A stretch of 57,498 nucleotides of DNA, taken from the IMG/VR virus record IMGVR_UViG_3300046524_000318, positions 1-57,498 of that record; one strand, 5' to 3'. The notes under the pieces were generated by a model, which searched no databases, had not been told where the DNA came from, and saw only the letters and a program-made list of their open reading frames with translations. This DNA is from a virus. Position numbers and translations under genes: made by a program. Of the stretch, positions 1-8,600 are shown piece by piece; positions within the stretch are counted from its first letter, which is position 1; each line of letters begins with the position of its first letter.

Positions 1-2
1 TT

Positions 3-71
3 GTCGTTATGCCCAAGGGAGTGCCGGAATTGGCCGGCCAGAGGGCCCCTCTTGAGCTGATGGCGGGATGA
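3..71 (+). CDS. possible C-terminal end of a chromosomal gene (partial)
   Basis: An open frame enters from the left window edge and stops at 69-71, giving about 22 residues of ordinary-looking C-terminal sequence ending in LELMAG. It lies outside attL and so belongs to the host chromosome, converging on the old tRNA-Pro terminator. The fragment is too short to identify, and chance openness cannot be excluded. Confidence 0.25.
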   Translation, partial: VVMPKGVPELAGQRAPLELMAG

Positions 72-259
72 TAGCTCTTCTAGTGAAAGCCGTAATGTGC
101 CTTTGGTCGATACTGATTTCTCATCCCATCATCGAATGGCCGCTAGATAGACCGAAGCAATCCACCTGTCAAACGCCCCTAGGACAAAATCCTATTATTG
201 GTAATACATCCGAAAAATCCACTCAGAGCCAGCCGTTTTGTGGGGGTAAAAACGCGGAC

Positions 260-297
260 AAATAAAAAAGGGTCGCGAGATAAAATCTCGCAACCCC
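260..297 (-). terminator. original terminator of the tRNA-Pro gene, now separated by the prophage
   Basis: On the minus strand a stem of about ten pairs (GCGAGA with TCTCGC plus outer pairs, one mismatch) is followed by a T-rich run. Before integration the tRNA-Pro gene would have read straight into this hairpin. It now lies about 57 kb from the intact tRNA. Confidence 0.7.
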
Positions 298-305
298 TTG
301 AATTA

Positions 306-355
306 TATGGTCGGGACGGAGTGATTCGAACACTCGACCCCTAGCACCCCATGCT
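306..355. repeat. attL core (50-bp direct repeat)
   Basis: Identical to 57377-57426, where it forms the 3' part of the intact tRNA-Pro gene, from the anticodon arm to the encoded CCA. Sequence identity ends at 356 versus 57427. This copy is only the tRNA fragment, so it marks the phage-chromosome junction at the left. Confidence 0.93.
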
Positions 356-470
356 GGGGACTGTAGCTCCCCAAGCTATTGTTTTATAAAGATAACGCCC
401 TGTTTTACGCCTAGCAAAACATCCGTTTTTTTGTGCTTATGCAAACGAAAACACGCGGCCTCCAGAGGAG

Positions 471-480
471 GTTTTGCGCA
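471..480. repeat. candidate integrase arm-type site, left arm
   Basis: The decamer GTTTTGCGCA occurs here, 115 bp inside attL. It recurs in three 11-bp-spaced copies just after the integrase stop codon at the other end. One copy on one side and a cluster on the other, both flanking the core, fits lambda-type arm-binding sites. The function is inferred. Confidence 0.5.
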
Positions 481-592
481 ACCTAGCGGAGATTGAACAC
501 TTGACAGGTTCTGCCTGCTACCAGATCGTACCGAGCATGTACTTTTTCCCTTGAGCTCCCACAGCACATAGGGAGTTCTGCGAGAATTTCTG

Positions 593-1204
593 ATGGCTAG
601 TGTTGGTAATTCAGTTCGAAAGGCGATCGAAGACTGGTCCATCGGCGATTATGAATTCGCAATGCTTCATGCTTGCAATGCGATAGATGGCACTGCAAAG
701 AAGATATTTCCCAACCTACAAAACAATGCACGCTTTACGAAGTTGATCCGAGACAACTACGCTATTTTCGGTCCGATGGGTCTTCCGGGGATAAATTTGG
801 AAGACACTCGTTGGCCTATTGCTGTGAAAAGCCCTAAAGCCCCTGGAGGCTTACCCGACATAGCAGACGTAATTTATGGCGTCCATCGCTGCACTCATGG
901 TCACGGCGATGAGTTACCTGACGGGTTCGACCTTTGGCCGAATGCTTCGGTGAAGGATGGAAAAACTCGGACTTGTATTGAGCGGGGCAAAATCCAGCTC
1001 TCGGATCGAGTGATTTTCGCACTACTAGGTGTAGCGGTGTTATCCAAAGCCAATATCGGACAAATCGTTCCGGAGGGTTACTTCTTGAGTTTTGCCGATA
1101 CGGTAATGCCCATCAACGAGTGGTGGGGACGCGCTGACGATTTCGTTCCCCTTGTCGCAGCAGAACAGCTGCCATCTGTGATCCTAAATTTTCCAAATTG
1201 GTAA
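593..1204 (+). CDS. HEPN-like protein, left-end moron
   Basis: 203 aa. The first helices (residues 8-38, with GDYEFAMLHACNAIDGTAKK) have the layout of HEPN domains. R99-x4-H104 (RCTHGH) matches the R-x4-6-H signature of HEPN ribonucleases. No other domain is recognised. The gene is alone on the plus strand directly inside attL, pointing away from the late operon, which is the usual position for cargo picked up at a prophage end. A GAGAA stretch precedes the ATG by about 7 nt, and a TTGACA hexamer lies at 501-506. The HEPN assignment is pattern-based. A structural or regulatory role is also possible. Confidence 0.6.
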   Translation: MASVGNSVRKAIEDWSIGDYEFAMLHACNAIDGTAKKIFPNLQNNARFTKLIRDNYAIFGPMGLPGINLEDTRWPIAVKSPKAPGGLPDIADVIYGVHRCTHGHGDELPDGFDLWPNASVKDGKTRTCIERGKIQLSDRVIFALLGVAVLSKANIGQIVPEGYFLSFADTVMPINEWWGRADDFVPLVAAEQLPSVILNFPNW

Positions 1205-1446
1205 TCACCCTACCCACAACTCGCGCCAATCACCACCACCATGTCAAGGTGACTTCGGAATCAACGTAAGATACTGATATAAAAGGGAAACCACCCTAAA
1301 ATTACCGGGTAAAAAATCGCCTTTACACGCTATAAGAATCAACAACTTAGCGCTGTATTTTCCTACAGTGCTTTGCCCTCCTACGGCGTTCTGCCGACTG
1401 AACACACACCCTGCTACTCTGGTTTACTCCACAGAGGAAACCGAAA

Positions 1447-1656
1447 ATGCCCAACTCTGACCTACTCCCTTCCCTGCTTTTCAAGATCAACGAAAACCAA
1501 CTCGCCCTCGAAGCCGCCATCATGGAGCTATCGAACTGGGTCGAGCAGCGCGGATCGGCCGATGTGGCCGAGAATGTCCGCGGCGCGCTTTGGGCAATCG
1601 ACAAGAACGAGGAATTCATCAAGATGACGCTCGCCGTTTTGATGACACCCGACTGA
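1447..1656 (+). CDS. small conserved Pseudomonas phage protein
   Basis: 69 aa, helical and without membrane segments, preceded by AGAGGAAA at suitable spacing. The pattern LLFKINENQLALEAAIMEL...NVRGAL resembles a short protein commonly seen near the lysis end of Pseudomonas prophages, from memory of the family. No function is known. It lies on the strand opposite to the lysis genes. 1205-1446 upstream holds no gene, only AT-rich sequence that could carry a promoter. Confidence 0.7.
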   Translation: MPNSDLLPSLLFKINENQLALEAAIMELSNWVEQRGSADVAENVRGALWAIDKNEEFIKMTLAVLMTPD

Positions 1657-1728
1657 CAGTTCGTCGCTTCACCCTCGCCCGCTCCCTGCGCCTCGATTAC
1701 TGTATATAAAACCAGTACTCAGCAAGGC

Positions 1729-2061
1729 ATGCCCGTGGATCCCCTCTATATAGAAGACACCGACGATTGGCTCGGCACCCCGACTTCGCTCGAAACCTGC
1801 CGGCATCAGCTCAGGATGTATGAAAACGAATTCGAAGCGCTCACCCTCAAGCTCGATCGGGCAATTGAAAATATTGAGGGATTGGTTCGTGACAATGACG
1901 CGCTCACCCAGGAGAGAAATTCTCTTAGGGCAAAGCTTCAGTACGCCGAGGGGGATTTGCTGAGCGAAAAGCGCAGATTTGCGGACGTGGCGCACCAGAG
2001 GGACCACCTCTTCCACGAAAATCAGCGCCTTCTCAGGGAAGCGCGGGATCGGAGGCGCTGA
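1729..2061 (+). CDS. coiled-coil hypothetical protein
   Basis: 110 aa. Residues 20-110 are almost entirely charged heptad-like sequence (long coiled coil), and the N-terminus is acidic. Its 3' end overlaps the 3' end of the Rz gene on the other strand by 29 bp, so the two are convergent. It may form a small opposite-strand pair with the upstream 69-aa gene. No domain is recognised. Confidence 0.6.
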   Translation: MPVDPLYIEDTDDWLGTPTSLETCRHQLRMYENEFEALTLKLDRAIENIEGLVRDNDALTQERNSLRAKLQYAEGDLLSEKRRFADVAHQRDHLFHENQRLLREARDRRR

Positions 2062-2560
2062 CAGCCTTCACATACGCCTGGCACGCCTGCAGCGCTATCA
2101 GTCCCCGGTCACCGGTGTCGGTAATGGCGATAATTCGTTGAGCATGCGCTGGGTCAAGTCGGGCGCGTACGGCTGCATGATCCACGCGGCCGGCGCCGGC
2201 GGTGGCAGGCACGTCGCAGTCTTTGGCAACGTCGGTTGCGTCGAGGAGGACTGACAGCCGCAGATCAGAAGTGGCAAGGCGATCACGCAGGCGATCTTGG
2301 TCACGTTGGGCATCGGTCATTTTCTCGAAGTGGGTTTTCTCGCTGGCCGAAAGCTTCTGCTCGAGCGCCAGGCGCTTGTCCTGCTCGACCTGTTGGGCGG
2401 TAGCTGCAGCGATGGTCAATTGATTGAGGGTTTCCGCGCTCAGCCTCGCCTGCTCCGCCAACTGTTGCCCATAACGCCAGTCCTGAAACTGCCAGGCGCT
2501 GCCGAAGCCGGCGAGCACCAGCGCAAGCGCGCCCACCGCTTTCCAAGGTACGACCATCAC
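2033..2560 (-). CDS. Rz: i-spanin Rz
   Basis: 175 aa. It has one N-terminal membrane segment (about residues 6-23) followed by a long periplasmic coiled coil rich in Q, E, K and A, the form of inner-membrane spanin subunits. It carries out the last lysis step by linking to the outer-membrane spanin and fusing the membranes. The GTG at 2560 overlaps the endolysin stop and has AGGGA 6 nt upstream; ATG at 2557 is the alternative. The Rz1 frame is nested inside. Confidence 0.85.
   Translation of the reverse strand: MMVVPWKAVGALALVLAGFGSAWQFQDWRYGQQLAEQARLSAETLNQLTIAAATAQQVEQDKRLALEQKLSASEKTHFEKMTDAQRDQDRLRDRLATSDLRLSVLLDATDVAKDCDVPATAGAGRVDHAAVRARLDPAHAQRIIAITDTGDRGLIALQACQAYVKAVSASDPALP
2098..2313 (-). 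CDS. Rz1: o-spanin Rz1 lipoprotein, nested in Rz
   Basis: 71 aa, wholly embedded in the Rz gene in another frame, as in lambda. The signal peptide ends in a lipobox LLICGC (acylated Cys about residue 20). The mature part is proline-rich, typical of Rz1. It would be anchored in the outer membrane and bind the periplasmic end of Rz. Nesting plus lipobox makes the call strong despite low sequence conservation. Confidence 0.85.
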   Translation of the reverse strand: MPNVTKIACVIALPLLICGCQSSSTQPTLPKTATCLPPPAPAAWIMQPYAPDLTQRMLNELSPLPTPVTGD

Positions 2561-2979
2561 GGCACATCCCTGAAGAACACGTGACCACCCAACTTGAGCG
2601 TCTGCTTTGCCTTCGCCGCCCAGGCCGGGGCCTTGATGCTGGTGGCGTAGTAGTGCGTGGCACCGCCGGTAGGATCCAGCACTTTCCCGTCGATCACTTG
2701 GTCAGCCGCGATCCGGCACTGCGCCAGCTCGCGGAACGGAATCTGCTTCACGCCAATCAGGAACTGATAGTTCGGGTCTGTCTTGTTCCAGCAGCTGAAC
2801 TGGTACTTTGCCTGGCAAACGCCAGCGTAGCCCTCACCCCACCACGAATTTTCCCTCCCATCAAACACGCGGTTGCGAATCGTCCAGGCCACGGCGATCT
2901 GGCCGGCAGTTCCTTCGCCGCGGGCCTCTCCCCACAGCGTGCGCGCGAGGATGTCTCGATCTTTTTCGGTTGCAGTCAT
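2557..2979 (-). CDS. endolysin, SleB/CwlJ cell-wall hydrolase family
   Basis: 140 aa from the ATG at 2979, which has GGAG 6 nt upstream (2982 is an alternative). It shows the Hydrolase_2 pattern: ARTLWGEARGEG, the catalytic Glu region near the N-terminus, then AVAWTIRNRV and GATHYYA. The family cleaves peptidoglycan. No signal peptide is visible, so release would depend on a holin. The likely holin is 26 kb away at 29102-29434. It forms a lysis cassette with the overlapping Rz/Rz1 genes downstream. Confidence 0.85.
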   Translation of the reverse strand: MTATEKDRDILARTLWGEARGEGTAGQIAVAWTIRNRVFDGRENSWWGEGYAGVCQAKYQFSCWNKTDPNYQFLIGVKQIPFRELAQCRIAADQVIDGKVLDPTGGATHYYATSIKAPAWAAKAKQTLKLGGHVFFRDVP

Positions 2980-2993
2980 CATTATCTCCAAGC

Positions 2994-3027
2994 ACAAAAA
3001 AACCGCCTCATGGGCAGCCGGGTATTC
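2994..3027 (-). terminator. imperfect terminator before the endolysin gene
   Basis: On the minus strand a GC-rich imperfect hairpin (CCG..C with G..CGG) is followed by seven T residues and then directly by the endolysin Shine-Dalgarno. It shares its arrangement with the terminators at 9256, 10646 and 22815. Confidence 0.45.
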
Positions 3028-3036
3028 TTGATTCGA

Positions 3037-3279
3037 TCACGCCGGATTGGCTTGCGGCAGTGGGTACCGCGCTTTAATCGCCGCTACTGAGGCGACCCAC
3101 GGCGAATAGTCCGGCTCCAGTCCCTGACTGAGTGCGTCATAGGCGATTTCCAAACGCAGCGGATCCGACTCCGCCTGATAGGCCGCACGGCGCTGCGCAC
3201 GGGCTGTTTCGAAATCGGCCTGAAACTGCTCAGACTTCCGCTGCTCGGCGGTGATCACTTTGCTGAAGTCGATGTTCAT
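3037..3279 (-). CDS. putative tail-fibre-associated small protein
   Basis: 80 aa from the ATG at 3279, which overlaps the stop of the upstream gene (ATGA type). The start at 3333 in the same frame would overlap far into that gene and lacks reason. The sequence is helical and charged, with AEQRKSEQFQADFETARAQRR, resembling the short proteins that follow tail fibre genes in Pseudomonas phages. A fibre chaperone role is possible but unproven. Confidence 0.65.
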   Translation of the reverse strand: MNIDFSKVITAEQRKSEQFQADFETARAQRRAAYQAESDPLRLEIAYDALSQGLEPDYSPWVASVAAIKARYPLPQANPA

Positions 3280-3566
3280 TCCGGCAGCCTCACTTCGCCG
3301 TCTGGCGGGTTGACGATATCGACCGGAAAGCACGCAGCCTCACCGGCGTCCACGGCAATTGGAAGTGACAAAGTGATAACCAGCTGGCCGTTTACCCGCT
3401 CAACCGGGAGTTCGACCCGCCGGCATCCTACGGCTTCGGCCGGCAATGTCGCGCCGTCCGGCAATGCAGTGAAGTCGAAGGTCTCACCGTCAATGGTGAG
3501 CGCGTCGCCAGACTTGGAAAGCGTCATGACGCCGTCCATGCGGATGGGGGAAAGCTTGATGATCAT
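3276..3566 (-). CDS. conserved small tail-region protein
   Basis: 96 aa. A beta-rich sequence with repeated short strands (MIIKLSPIRMDGVMTLSKSG, then LTIDGETFDF) that recurs in Pseudomonas and related phages after fibre genes. It is translationally coupled to the next gene by a 4-nt overlap. No catalytic motif is seen. Likely a fibre or baseplate accessory, by position only. Confidence 0.65.
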   Translation of the reverse strand: MIIKLSPIRMDGVMTLSKSGDALTIDGETFDFTALPDGATLPAEAVGCRRVELPVERVNGQLVITLSLPIAVDAGEAACFPVDIVNPPDGEVRLPE

Positions 3567-3576
3567 GAAGTACTCC

Positions 3577-4578
3577 TTAGAACCAGCGGCCGGTTGCGAA
3601 CAGACGCGAAGCGCGACCGGTGGAATCGTTGTAGAAAGCCATTCGCGACCAGTTCACGCTGGTTGGTGTCGGCGGTGCATTTTGGGTCATGACGCCGTTA
3701 CCCGTGTTGGGCATCCCGAGGAATACCGGTTCTGCCCCAGCCACGAACGCGGCAGGAAACGTCCAGACGGTACCGGAGCTCATCCAGCCATTCCCTTGTG
3801 CTGTCGTCGCCGTAGTCGCACCGGTCGTGCAAGTACAGAACTGCGTCCCGTCAGCAAAACGAACCCAGGTCCCGTTGACGTTCGACCCACTCTCCACGAC
3901 ATTGCGCCCAGCAAGCTGAAGACCCACTGGTACGTTCAGCACGCCTGCATAGGAGTAGGTCATGAACGGGCCGCCGGCGGTGTTGGCGTGGTTGACGGTT
4001 CGCCAACTGAAACCGCCGGTTCCGCCGCCTTGATTGCAGGTGAAGGACACTGCACCAGACATACCGCTGCCATTACCGGTTTCGTTCCAGCCTAGGAAAC
4101 CACCACCGCCCGAGGGTACTGCCCCGGTCACCACACGAAGCGAATTGAAAATGGGCGTATAGGCGCCACCCGCCACAGGCATAGCACCAATAGCAGCAAG
4201 CAATTCAGTGTTGTTGTTCGTCGCGACCCCGACACCGCCCTTGGTCAATGGCAGGATTTCGTAGTTACCCGTGGTGCCGAGGGCAGCGAGTTTCCCTCCC
4301 CACTGCAGGTTGATGTTATTAAAGGCATCAGCCAGCGCTTTCGGATAACCCTGAACCGGCATAATTGCGTATGTTGCCCCGCTCGCAGTTGCACCTTTGT
4401 AAGCCGGTATAATTGAAATAACTGTCGCGCTAGCAACATTTCCTATTTCGTAATTCAAACCATCCGGCCCAACGAAGGCGTCACCTATCTTTGCGTTTGC
4501 GGCAAAGTCTGCATTCACACCAATAACCGTCGTCGATCCGTTCATGACATTAACTGTCCCGCCTCTAAGCCAAGGCAT
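3577..4578 (-). CDS. tail fibre protein
   Basis: 333 aa. The N-terminus MPWLRGGTVNVMNGSTTV matches the phage-attachment end of fibre proteins of lambdoid and P2-like phages. The C-terminal two thirds is glycine-, threonine- and asparagine-rich, as in receptor-binding fibre tips. GAGGGGG precedes the ATG. It lies downstream of the J gene and two small structural genes, where side or central tail fibres are expected. The tip is probably the host-range determinant. Confidence 0.8.
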   Translation of the reverse strand: MPWLRGGTVNVMNGSTTVIGVNADFAANAKIGDAFVGPDGLNYEIGNVASATVISIIPAYKGATASGATYAIMPVQGYPKALADAFNNINLQWGGKLAALGTTGNYEILPLTKGGVGVATNNNTELLAAIGAMPVAGGAYTPIFNSLRVVTGAVPSGGGGFLGWNETGNGSGMSGAVSFTCNQGGGTGGFSWRTVNHANTAGGPFMTYSYAGVLNVPVGLQLAGRNVVESGSNVNGTWVRFADGTQFCTCTTGATTATTAQGNGWMSSGTVWTFPAAFVAGAEPVFLGMPNTGNGVMTQNAPPTPTSVNWSRMAFYNDSTGRASRLFATGRWF

Positions 4579-4634
4579 AGTTACCCCCTCTTTGGCAAAA
4601 TACCAAACATGTAATTTAAATTAATACCATTGTA

Positions 4635-5318
4635 TCAGCCGAGCTTTGCAAACATCGCCGGCAACCAGAATGCATAAGGGTTTGAGAATGCGACAGTTAC
4701 CGCATATAGCGCCTTATTTTTGAAATCCCACCACGAATAAAGAGCCCTACCAACGTTATCATTGTTATACATTCGGGTGGAAAACGAGTTAGCCAGAAGG
4801 TATTCATTTTCAGGAAAATCAAATGGTACAGTATAGTAGTTAATATATTCGCCCTGCGCCCCTCGACCAGTCATCACGTAAGTCCAGTTTTGGAACGCGC
4901 GAGTAAACAATACGCTCGGCGTACCAGTATCGAAAATAGGCTTGGCAGTCTCGGAGAAAAGTCTGACTCCGTATTCTGCAATCGACTGAGCACCAAACGA
5001 AGCGACGATATACCTGCCGTTTGGATAAAACCCGATCTGGTTGTACATCCCCGTCAAAAAACCTGTCCAGTTACCGGGACTACCTATCAAGCCAGCAGCG
5101 CCGCCCAACTGTGCCATCCCGTCAACCGTATCCGGCCTGATGAAAATAAAGGGCTGTTCGATGGTGGTTATAGGGGTTGGGAAGGTGACCACAGAGCCAT
5201 AATTACCGGCGCCGTAGTTCGGCGAATATCGCCCTGTGAAAATCACACACAGCCTTGCATATTCCGAATCCAGGACAACTTCATTGTCTTTATTGACAAA
5301 ACTCAGACCATAGGTCAT
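4635..5318 (-). CDS. phage structural protein of unknown role, tail tip region
   Basis: 227 aa, aromatic-rich (many Y, F, W, N, G), beta-type composition, no signal peptide or membrane segment. The start overlaps the previous stop by one base (TAATG). It sits between J and the fibre gene and is coupled to its upstream neighbour, suggesting a virion tail-tip accessory. Family not recognised with certainty. Confidence 0.7.
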   Translation of the reverse strand: MTYGLSFVNKDNEVVLDSEYARLCVIFTGRYSPNYGAGNYGSVVTFPTPITTIEQPFIFIRPDTVDGMAQLGGAAGLIGSPGNWTGFLTGMYNQIGFYPNGRYIVASFGAQSIAEYGVRLFSETAKPIFDTGTPSVLFTRAFQNWTYVMTGRGAQGEYINYYTVPFDFPENEYLLANSFSTRMYNNDNVGRALYSWWDFKNKALYAVTVAFSNPYAFWLPAMFAKLG

Positions 5319-5635
5319 TAGCGAAACCTCACAACAAACAATCGCATAGAACCTGCTGATGTATTACTGGCCTCGAACATGCGCGTATAGTTATACACGC
5401 GCGCGACACCATTCAGCATTTCAGTCTCAAACTGTCTATCATTTGACGTAGGTGTTGTTATTGGCAGGATAAACGCGATTGCATTATTTGGATTACAGCC
5501 GGGAACAGCAAAGTCCTGTGTTCCTTTTGCGTTAGGAAAGGTCACCACCACTGACAATACCAACCTAACAGTGAATGAGTTCTCGTCAATCTCCGGAAGT
5601 CCTTGTGCACTCCACGTGCCCAATCCATATTCCAT
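5318..5635 (-). CDS. small tail-tip region protein
   Basis: 105 aa, beta-rich, joined to J upstream and to the 227-aa protein downstream by one-base TAATG overlaps, so the three are translated as a block. No motif is recognised. A minor virion component is the simplest reading. Confidence 0.65.
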   Translation of the reverse strand: MEYGLGTWSAQGLPEIDENSFTVRLVLSVVVTFPNAKGTQDFAVPGCNPNNAIAFILPITTPTSNDRQFETEMLNGVARVYNYTRMFEASNTSAGSMRLFVVRFR

Positions 5636-8600
5636 TATGAAAGCCTCCCGAATTTGGCTCGCAGTGTTCCAGCTGCATCGAATGCCGCAAGTCCATCATT
5701 ATTGAGAAGAGACGAACCTCCAGAGCCAGCGCTTCGCAGTGTCAATGTCCCGGCTGGAATGTTGATTTCCAACAGCGGCTGGCCTTGAGAGTTTAATGTT
5801 GCCGAACGCAGCGTCATGCCTAGGACCAGATCCTTGATGAAGGCTTGGCTGATAATTGCGGTGTTCATGAACACCTGGCCACTCTGTACAACAAATGGCG
5901 CAATCATTTGGCCGCTCACTTCATCAAGGATCGCGAAACGTTGAGCGAACGCAAGGATCTGCGACTCTTGCTGTTCACCCTCCACGCCGATGGCGAGGCC
6001 AGCCATCACTGTTCTGTTCCCCACAGTGGTGGAAGTTTTGATGGTGGTCAGCGCAGACACTTTGCCGTTCAAACCAGAAACGGCGGTGCTCGCGGTTTCT
6101 GCTTTTGCGGTGGCGTTGTTGGCGGTAGCCGAGATGGTCTCGATGCGCTGCGCCGTGGCTTCCTTATCTGTTGCAACCGCAGATTCCAGCGTTGAGAGAT
6201 TCGCGGCATTTTTCCCTACCGCAGCATCGAGGGACGTGAAGCGCGTCGCTGACGCAAGCTTTTCCTCTGCTATCACCTTCTCGTTCGTCACGATGCTGGC
6301 GGTATTCTGATACGCCTTCAGCGCCTCGCTCATTGCACCGGTGCCGTCATCCTCTCGCCACGCCGCTTGCAGGGCCTGCATCGTCGACGCCTGCGCGGTG
6401 ACCTTGCCGTCGAGGGTTTCGATCTGCGTTGAATGCGTCTGAATTTGGAGAGCCATTGCACTGCTGGTTTCGGCAATCGTCCCCATGTCGTACCAGAACT
6501 CAGCATTCGGCGGAGGCGTTCCAACTGGTACAGCCTTGATGGCCGAGAACAGGCGACCATCGAGCCGCACCACTTCACCTTTCACGTACGGTTTTGCCGG
6601 GTCATAAACCATGGCATCGGTGATTTCGCCGATCAGGTCTTCAAGTTCTTGTTTGGCCTGCTCAAGCCGCTCATTGACTGAGCCCTCGCCATCACCGGAA
6701 ATCTTTCCGATCTCCGCAAGCAGCTTCTCACCAAGGGCAGACTCCTGAATCCTGCCTAGGAAGTATTTTTCGTACTCGGACTGGTCGACGCTCACCTGCC
6801 CATTGATCCCATTCACTGCGGGAAACCAAGGACCGATGTTGCCAATGCGGTCCACCAAGCGCCCCCAGAAAAACAGACTCGTACCTGGCACGACATTCTG
6901 CATTTCGTGGTTCGATTGGGGATAGGCGAAATCGGCCAGCTTGACGGCCGTGGTCAGGTCGTTGACCTCGTTGTTCCAAATTTCAGTTCGCTGGGTATCT
7001 TCTGCACCAAGTGGGAATCCCCATTCGAGTCCAATGCCATAAACCTTGCTGATCGTTCTCAGATACGCCAGCGCAGGCGGCAACCCCTGCTTACCGCTGA
7101 GGTTGGTCAGAATCGAATTGCGCCATGGCGAAGAGATGTCGAACGCACTTACCGCGCGCACCCGGGCCACGTAGGCGCCCGCGTAGATGCCGACCACGTC
7201 CACGTTGGTCATACCGGTGCGCTGCAGCTTGATCCAGTTGCCGCTGTCCTTGCGCCATTCCACGTCATAGCCGACCGCACCATCCACGGCGGGCCAACTG
7301 ATGGTCATGGTGGCCACGGCCAGACCCTGCACAACCGATGAAGTCGACGACAGCGAAACGCTCGCCGGCGCCGGAACGACGGTGATCGGGATCACGCTGA
7401 TCGGGCGCTCTTCCAGACGTGCACCAGTGTCGATAAAGGCAAACTTGCTCGGCTCGAACTGCAGCGCGCTGATTTCGTAGTCTCCCTCGGTGGTGCGCTT
7501 AGTGCGCAGCACACGGTAAAGCGGGATCGCCAGATCATCCGCATCGAGCGCCCATTGCAACTGCGCCACCGGCGGTTCGCTATAGGCAACCGTGACGGTC
7601 ACGGCGCGGCCGTTTACGCTCTGCACGGTCCGACCTTCGGCGCGGCCGCCCGGCAGGTTGATGATCAGTCGGTCGCCGGCCTTGGCCTGGGTGTCGCGAT
7701 CAAGCGTGACCACCCGCCCCGCCACCGCCGAGATCCGGCCACCGACTTCTCGACCAGCGAGCAGCGAATCGGCCACCGGGATGATGTGCCCCGGCAGCGG
7801 AATTACGCCTTCCATGCCGGTCTTGAACGAGACAGTGCGGTCTTGGTTGTTGCTGAGGATTGCCCACTTGCCACGGCGCTGAGCCTCGGATGCGCGCGTG
7901 CAGCCGATCGCGCTCAGTTCTGTAGGCCGGTCGCCGTAGCGGCGCTGCAGATTCAGATCCGCGAAGGGGATGACGTCGGTGTCGTAGTTGTTGGCCGGGT
8001 TGTCGTAACTAACCAGTGCCCGGGTATAACGGGTTTTCGCCGAGGCACTGCCATACGAAAACTTACCGTCGATCACATTGGACCGGGTGAAGACGTAGTC
8101 GAAGTCCTGAGCGCGCGGCATGTCCGCCTGCATCACCAGCTGGCCTTGAGCCCAGTAGGTCATCCCCCTGTAAATCGCCGAGATATCGCGCAGGAGCGAC
8201 CAGGCGTCAGCCTTGCCCTGTAGGTTCATGTCGCAGAGGAAACGCGGTTCCACGCCGTCCAAGCCATTCGGCACCAGCTGATCGCAGTATTGAGCAATTC
8301 GGTAAAGCTCCCACTTGTCGACCATGAAAGACTTGATGCGCTTGCCCAGACCGAAACGGTCTTCGGTACAAATCCCGTAAGTGATCCACGCCGGGTTGTT
8401 GGTCCAGGCCGACTTCATCGAGCCGTCCCAAGCCCCCGTGTAGGTGCGCTGAATCGGGTCGTAGTTGCTCGGCACCATCCAGCGCCGTGCCTTGCACTTC
8501 ACAGTAACGGCCGGAATGTTGGTGAACTGCTCGGCGTCGAATTCGATGTAGAGCAGCGCGGTGTTCGGATAGCGCAGCTTGGCGTCGATCACTTCGGTGT

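Noticed and set aside
68-265. 65-aa plus-strand ORF in the left chromosomal flank
   Set aside because: No ribosome-binding site, irregular composition and it runs toward the tRNA terminator. It looks like chance openness.
376-642. 88-aa minus-strand ORF just inside attL
   Set aside because: It overlaps the better supported HEPN-like gene start and a candidate integrase arm site, and has no protein-like pattern.
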